From assembly GCF_030010625.1 (NCBI RefSeq), contig NZ_JASCXN010000037.1, positions 1 through 64,000 of the forward strand: 64,000 nt of DNA, in the 5' to 3' direction. How positions within the stretch are numbered: position 1 is the first letter of the stretch; the number at the start of each line of letters is the position of its first letter. Of this stretch, positions 59,560 to 64,000 are shown piece by piece. The stretch comes from Streptomyces sp. CC208A (GTDB lineage: Bacteria > Actinomycetota > Actinomycetes > Streptomycetales > Streptomycetaceae). The notes below the pieces were generated by a model. The model worked only from the letters and a program-made list of their open reading frames with translations, did no database searches and was not told where the DNA came from. A program made the position numbers and the translations under genes.

Positions 59560-61377
59560 ATGAGCGTCCTGACACACGGCCGGCGCGCCGTCGCGGCGAC
59601 GGCCGGCACCCTGGCCGCGGCGCTGCTCGCCGCGGCGGCCGGACTGGTCGCCGCCGGTACGGGGACCGCCCACGCCGAAGGCGGAGCGGTGGTGCTCGCC
59701 CAGGGCGACATCGACTTCGTGCCCCAGCTCGCCGACGGCCGGCTGGACCTGCGGATCGCCGACCGCACCGGCGCGGCGACGGTGGTGCGCGAACCGTCGG
59801 ACGTGGTGCTGCACGTGGTGCCCGAGGCGAAGGAATCGATCATCTCGCCGGTCAACCCGATCCTCGGTGACGGGCTCTACGGTTGGTTCCTGAACGGCCG
59901 TCACGCGAAGGAGATCTTCGCCCTGACACCCGGCTGGACGGGGCCGCCCGGGGCGCAGTCGGTCGAGGTGACGCTCGACCGTGCCCAGGGGGAGGGGCGG
60001 TTCGCGCTCTACACCTTCACCGAAGAGATGGAGTGGTCGGATCAGGAGCCGGTTCAGCACCTCAACAGCGAAGATCCCGCGTACCGCTCCTTCGCACTGC
60101 CGCAGGGAACCGGCCGGTTCGCGCCCACCTGGGGCTTCGCCGCCGAAGGCGTCCACCGGCTCACCCTCACCGTGAGCGCGACACTGGCCGACGGCAGCAA
60201 GGTCAGCGACACCGAGACCCTCGCCGTCGCCGTCGGCTCGACGGACCCGACGCAGGTACGGCCCGGTGACGGCACCACCACACCGACACCGACACCGACG
60301 CCGACGACACCCACGCCCACCAGCCCCACCACCACCCCGTCCACGCCCGCCCCGACACCGACCACGACGGCACCCACCGTGCCCGTCATCGACGACGGGC
60401 ACATCGACCTGGCCGCCCGCCCGGTGGAAGCCGGCGGACTCGCCTTCCAGATCAAGGAAGGCACACCCCAGAGCCCCCGGTGGCACGAGCCCGACGACGT
60501 CGTCATCCACGTGAAGCCCGCCGCCAAGCGCCGCATCACCGAGGCCTACGACTTCCTCGGCACCCCCGGCGACCCCGTGTGGTGGCTCCCCTCCAGCCAA
60601 CTCGCCGGACTCGTCTGGCCTGGCTGGAACACCGAAGGACTCCCCGCCACCCAGGTGAGAGGCAGGGTCACCTACCGGGTCGACTCCCTCCAGGGCCCCG
60701 GCACCCTCGCGATCGTCAACGACAACTCGATGGACAGCACCATCCTCGTCAACAGCGGCGACGGGCTCCCCGACGCGTTCGAGCACACCGCGGGCAGCCA
60801 CTCCCACTCCGCGTGGGCCTTCACCCAGGAAGGCGTCTACCGCGCCACCTTCACCGTCGCCGCCACACTCACCGACGGTACGAAGGTCAGCGACACCGCG
60901 ACGATCGCCTGGGCCGTCGGATCCGTCGATCCCACGACGGTGAAGCCGGGGCGGGGAACCGAGCCCCCCGCCCCCACGACGGCCCCGCCCCCCACGACCG
61001 CCCCGTCCACGGCGACCCCGACCGGCACCGGGACCCCGACCGGCACCGGGACCCCGACCGGCACCGCGTCCGCGCCCCAGCCCGGACCGTCCCACTCCGG
61101 CCCGTCCGAGCCCGGCCCGTCCGGGTCGCCGTCCGCACCGGCCACCACTGCCACGGCCGGCCCACCGGACACGTCCACCGGCACCACGGGCACAGCGGGC
61201 GGAGCCGGGAACGGCGGCGACGCCACCGGAGGGTCGACCGGCGGCCGGCTGGCCTCCACCGGCGCCCCCGCACTGCTGCCCGTCGGCCTGGCGGTCGCCT
61301 CCGTGGGCGCGGGGGTGGTGGCCTTCCTGGTGGCACGACGCCGGACCCCCGAGGAAGCGTCCGCCACCACCCCATGA
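59560..61377 (+). CDS. Sortase-anchored surface protein with two TIGR03769 repeat domains
   Basis: 605 residues. Signal peptide (VAATAGTLAAALLAAAAGLV...HA), two copies of the repeat domain (about 40-225 with QGDIDFVPQLADGRLDLRIA, and 280-465 with DDGHIDLAARPVEAGGLAFQ and AWAFTQEGVYRATFTV), a PT-rich linker at 240-270, and a Thr/Gly/Pro-rich stalk with GTPT repeats. The C-terminus has LASTG, a hydrophobic helix and VARRR, the LAxTG signal of class E sortase. It should be cell-wall bound. AAGGAGG precedes ATG. Confidence 0.88.
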   Translation: MSVLTHGRRAVAATAGTLAAALLAAAAGLVAAGTGTAHAEGGAVVLAQGDIDFVPQLADGRLDLRIADRTGAATVVREPSDVVLHVVPEAKESIISPVNPILGDGLYGWFLNGRHAKEIFALTPGWTGPPGAQSVEVTLDRAQGEGRFALYTFTEEMEWSDQEPVQHLNSEDPAYRSFALPQGTGRFAPTWGFAAEGVHRLTLTVSATLADGSKVSDTETLAVAVGSTDPTQVRPGDGTTTPTPTPTPTTPTPTSPTTTPSTPAPTPTTTAPTVPVIDDGHIDLAARPVEAGGLAFQIKEGTPQSPRWHEPDDVVIHVKPAAKRRITEAYDFLGTPGDPVWWLPSSQLAGLVWPGWNTEGLPATQVRGRVTYRVDSLQGPGTLAIVNDNSMDSTILVNSGDGLPDAFEHTAGSHSHSAWAFTQEGVYRATFTVAATLTDGTKVSDTATIAWAVGSVDPTTVKPGRGTEPPAPTTAPPPTTAPSTATPTGTGTPTGTGTPTGTASAPQPGPSHSGPSEPGPSGSPSAPATTATAGPPDTSTGTTGTAGGAGNGGDATGGSTGGRLASTGAPALLPVGLAVASVGAGVVAFLVARRRTPEEASATTP

Positions 61378-61454
61378 CCACCGGCTCCGGGGGCTCACAA
61401 CCGTCCCTCCCGCTCCCGGAGCCGGTCCTCCGTACCCACCAAGGAGTTTCCGTC

Positions 61455-62993
61455 GTGCGCACCGCACCACGAAGAACCGCACTCGCACTGGTCAGTGCCC
61501 TCCTGCTGGCCGGCTGCTCGGCCACCGGCCCCGGCACCTCTGACGCCGCCCTGACGGTCTCGACGACCACCGGCATCATCGCCGACCTGGTACGCCAGGT
61601 CGGCGGCGAGCGCGTCGACGTCACCTCGATCGTGCCGCACCACGGCGATCCCCACTCCTACGAGCCGAGCCCGGGCGACACGGCCAAGGTCGCCCGGGCC
61701 GACATCGTCTTCTCCAACGGGCTGCTCCTGGAGGAGCCCGGAATCATGAAGATGATCCACAACAACGCCCGCAAGGGTGCGCCGAAGGTCGAGATCGCGG
61801 GCAGGCTGGAGCAGTTCGGCGGCACCGTGATGAAGCTGGAGGAGGACCTCGGTCTCGACGTGCTGTGGCTGGGCTGGGCCGTGGAGGGCGAGGTCGCCGG
61901 CGACGGCGCCCACGTCCGTACCACCGCCGTGAAGCTCACGGGGCCGGGGGACCTGCACGTCTACCTCACCGACACGCTCGGCAACCCCACCAGCTACATC
62001 GACTCCTCCGACGGCCTCGACGCCAAGGACTCCTTCACCCTGCCGCCCGAGGCCCACACCCACGTCAACTGGGTCTTCACCAAGCCGGGTACGTACGAAC
62101 TGACCGTACGCGGCCAGGTCGAGGCCCTGGACGGAGCGAAGACGGACGCCGGTCAGGGCACTGTCACCTTCACCGTCGGCGGCGCCGCCCACAACAAGGC
62201 GGCCGCCGGACGCAAGAGCCTCGACGGCGGCCACGCCGACCTCACCCTCAACGCTCAGCAGAAGACGGTCTACGTACGGACCGACGAGAAGGTCACCGGC
62301 GAACGGGTGCGCATGGACGGCACGGCCGTGGCGCTGAACGTGCCCGACCGGGCGAAGCAGCAGGTGCCCAGGGAGCCGCAGTACCGCTTCCTCGGCACGG
62401 CCGGCCAGGACATCTGGGTCCTCCCGCAGGCCGTCATCGGCAAGCACGTCCACGGCGACATGGACCCGCACGCCTGGGGCGACGTCTCCAACGCCGAGGC
62501 GTACGCCCGCCGCATCCAGGCCGAACTCACCAAGGCCGACCCCGCCGGCAAAGCCGTCTACGAGCGCAACACCAAGGCGTACCTGAGCAGGCTCGCGGCC
62601 CTCCACAAGGAGATGGCCGCCACGCTCGCGACCGTCCCCAAGGCCAACCGCAAGCTCATCACCACGCACGACGCCTTCGGCTACCTCGCCAAGGCGTACG
62701 GCATGGAGGTCGCCGGGTTCGTCGTCCCCGTACCGAACCAGGAGCCGAGTGCCGCCGAGGTCGAGAAGCTGCGCAACACCATCCGGGACAAGAAGGTCCC
62801 GGCAGTCTTCCTCGAACCCAACCTTGCCGCACGCGCCGACATTCTGCGCCGAGTCGCCCAGGACGAGGGCGTCGGTCTCTGCACGATCTACGGCGACTCC
62901 TTCGACGACAAGGTCCACGACTACGTCGGGATGATGCGCCACAACGCCGACGAACTCGCCCGCTGCCTGGGTGGAAAGGGAAGCAAGGCCTGA
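61455..62993 (+). CDS. Anchored-repeat ABC transporter substrate-binding lipoprotein (zinc/manganese type)
   Basis: 512 residues, GTG start. Lipobox LLLAGCS (Cys20-21 region). Cluster A-I metal-binding fold: VSTTTGIIADLVRQVGGERV, VPHHGDPHSYEPSPGD and MDPHAWGDVSNAEAYARRIQ (metal histidines), ending PAVFLEPNLAARADILRRVA, TIYGDSF. Between lobes an extra domain of about 150 residues (roughly 125-285) repeats the TIGR03769 fold (HTHVNWVFTKPGTYELTVRG). This insertion defines the anchored-repeat-type SBP (TIGR03772). Probably captures zinc handed over by the surface repeats. Stop overlaps the next ATG. Confidence 0.9.
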   Translation: MRTAPRRTALALVSALLLAGCSATGPGTSDAALTVSTTTGIIADLVRQVGGERVDVTSIVPHHGDPHSYEPSPGDTAKVARADIVFSNGLLLEEPGIMKMIHNNARKGAPKVEIAGRLEQFGGTVMKLEEDLGLDVLWLGWAVEGEVAGDGAHVRTTAVKLTGPGDLHVYLTDTLGNPTSYIDSSDGLDAKDSFTLPPEAHTHVNWVFTKPGTYELTVRGQVEALDGAKTDAGQGTVTFTVGGAAHNKAAAGRKSLDGGHADLTLNAQQKTVYVRTDEKVTGERVRMDGTAVALNVPDRAKQQVPREPQYRFLGTAGQDIWVLPQAVIGKHVHGDMDPHAWGDVSNAEAYARRIQAELTKADPAGKAVYERNTKAYLSRLAALHKEMAATLATVPKANRKLITTHDAFGYLAKAYGMEVAGFVVPVPNQEPSAAEVEKLRNTIRDKKVPAVFLEPNLAARADILRRVAQDEGVGLCTIYGDSFDDKVHDYVGMMRHNADELARCLGGKGSKA

Positions 62994-64000
62994 TGACGAG
63001 CGTACGGAAGAAGGGGACGAGGGGGACGAGGGGGACGGCGGGCCGGATCGCGCTGGGCTGCGCTCTCGGTACGGCCCTGATGCTGACACCGGCCGCGGCG
63101 GCCGTCGCGGCCCCCGACGAACCGGGCCCGGCCGGCACGACGGCACCCGAGGCACCGCTCTCACCCACCGCGCCGGTGACCGGTCCGGTGGTCGACGTCG
63201 ACGACACACACCAGGTGGTGGTGCCGGACGAAGCCGCATTCGCGTTCCTGGGCGCGCCGGGTGCGCGGGTATGGGACATCGAGGAGCCCGTCGACACCGC
63301 CGGACTGACCCTCACGGGCGTCGAGGGCCCGGGCGCCCTCGTGGTCCACCGGGCGGGGGAGGAGGGCGAGGCTCCCGAACCGCTGGTGCACAGCGGCGAT
63401 GCCGAGGGGATGCCCGAGGACGGGTACGCGATCCCGCCTCGTACCGCCGACACGACCGGCCCCGTCGCTCGCTGGGCGTTCACCACCCCGGGCACGTACC
63501 GGCTCACCCTCGCCCACGCATCGGGGGAGACGGAGCCGGCCCGCAGGACGACCACGCTGACCGTACGGGTGGGGGACGCAGCCATCACGACGCTCCCCGC
63601 CCCGGTCCCGACGCCGGACCCGTCCGGCTCGACGTCCCCTTCCTCGCCGCCGGCCCTCGCGGAGCCGGCCCCCGTGGAGCTGGCCCTCGCGGAGCCGGCC
63701 CCGCGCGAACGGAGCGACCTGCTCCTGGGCGCGCAGGCCGCCGAGGCGGCGCCTGTCTCGGCGACGGCCGCGACGGAGAACACCGCCGAGGAGAACGCCG
63801 CGACGGAGAACAGCGTCGAAGAGAAGGCCGCGACGGAGAAGAAGGTCCTCGACGACGGGCACCTCGACATCGCCGCCCGGGTCGTCGACGGGACGCTGCA
63901 GATCCAGGTCAAGGACGGCACGGTCCCAGGGAAGACGACGTGGCGCGAGCCCTCCTCGGTCGTGCTCCACGTCAAGTCCGCGGCGAGGAAGCAGATCCCG
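62993..64000 (+). CDS. Transporter-associated surface protein (TIGR03773-like), truncated by window end
   Basis: At least 336 residues; continues beyond the window. Signal peptide (RIALGCALGTALMLTPAAAA). A first repeat-like domain (VVPDEAAFAFLGAPGARVWD, RWAFTTPGTYRLTLAHASG), then a linker with Glu/Ala/Thr-rich tandem segments (ENTAEENAATENSVEEKAAT), then a TIGR03769 domain start LDDGHLDIAARVVDGTLQIQ, very like that at 60395. TGATG overlap with the SBP gene shows coupling. The ABC ATPase and permease are expected just past the edge. Confidence 0.85.
   Translation, partial: MTSVRKKGTRGTRGTAGRIALGCALGTALMLTPAAAAVAAPDEPGPAGTTAPEAPLSPTAPVTGPVVDVDDTHQVVVPDEAAFAFLGAPGARVWDIEEPVDTAGLTLTGVEGPGALVVHRAGEEGEAPEPLVHSGDAEGMPEDGYAIPPRTADTTGPVARWAFTTPGTYRLTLAHASGETEPARRTTTLTVRVGDAAITTLPAPVPTPDPSGSTSPSSPPALAEPAPVELALAEPAPRERSDLLLGAQAAEAAPVSATAATENTAEENAATENSVEEKAATEKKVLDDGHLDIAARVVDGTLQIQVKDGTVPGKTTWREPSSVVLHVKSAARKQIP

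Noticed and set aside
60283..61075. Short repeats around 60283 and 61020 as microsatellites
   Set aside because: They encode Pro/Thr and Gly/Thr/Pro linkers of a surface protein with units in multiples of three; normal stalk sequence.
63010..63040. GGGGACGAG repeat near the start of the last gene
   Set aside because: Three short nine-base units keeping frame (GTRGTRGT) ahead of a signal peptide; no sign of a switch.

Overview
The window looks like Streptomyces or a close actinomycete. GC content is very high with strong third-position GC bias, GTG and TTG starts are common, operons overlap by ATGA or GTGA, and the families are typical (PucR-type GAF regulator, class E sortase substrate, anchored-repeat ABC transporter, NB-ARC/TPR proteins). 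No rRNA, tRNA or CRISPR array was seen. All assignments come from reading the sequence; no database search was run.

The dominant theme is zinc starvation. Sites resembling the actinobacterial Zur box (core close to TGAAAATGATTTTCA) precede a YraQ-type permease operon (2836), the divergent promoter of a 12-gene metallophore-like locus (6338), a gene set for zinc-free ribosomal protein paralogs and COG0523 metallochaperones (27963, 28110, 28773), and an anchored-repeat zinc-type ABC locus (58763). A Fur-family regulator (58187-58636) sits beside the last. Two complete oligopeptide/nickel/opine-type ABC importers (12810-17681 and 30800-35772) and the relic of a third (51-2052) fit import of a metal-metallophore complex.

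Layout. 1-2758: cluster of broken genes (dual ABC ATPase, ABC permease, 2OG oxygenase, MATE exporter). 2836-4817: permease pair. 4717-17681: candidate zincophore biosynthesis, export and import. 17750-18480: DUF5655 pseudogene. 18745-23768: MHS transporter, GAF/PucR regulator, secreted PHA depolymerase. 23840-26220: broken SDR, nucleoside hydrolase, SDR. 26584-30681: zinc-free ribosomal paralogs with two COG0523 proteins. 30800-35772: second Dpp-type importer with a fused permease. 35777-44241: two convergent pairs of NB-ARC/TPR protein and GT-B-like protein plus a small divergent protein; the three non-GT proteins share an amyloid-signalling-like motif. 44464-48526: zinc-ribbon YjdM, ArsR, SulP, PNPOx-like, STAS, second ArsR. 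48590-51521: oxidoreductase, GlxA-type regulator, membrane protein. 51530-58049: strongly eroded region with an ISL3-type transposase relic and fragments of Imm10, USP, CBS and STAS genes around an intact site-2 protease. 58187-64000: Fur regulator and anchored-repeat ABC surface system, running off the right edge.

The less expected signals are two perfect heptanucleotide arrays, 10 x GTGAGCC (1358-1427) inside a decaying ATPase and 15 x CCCGCTG (40069-40173) directly before the start of a GT-B-like gene, where a change in copy number would join an upstream ATG to the gene. Also notable are a COG0523 protein with a destroyed P-loop and the paired NLR-like modules.
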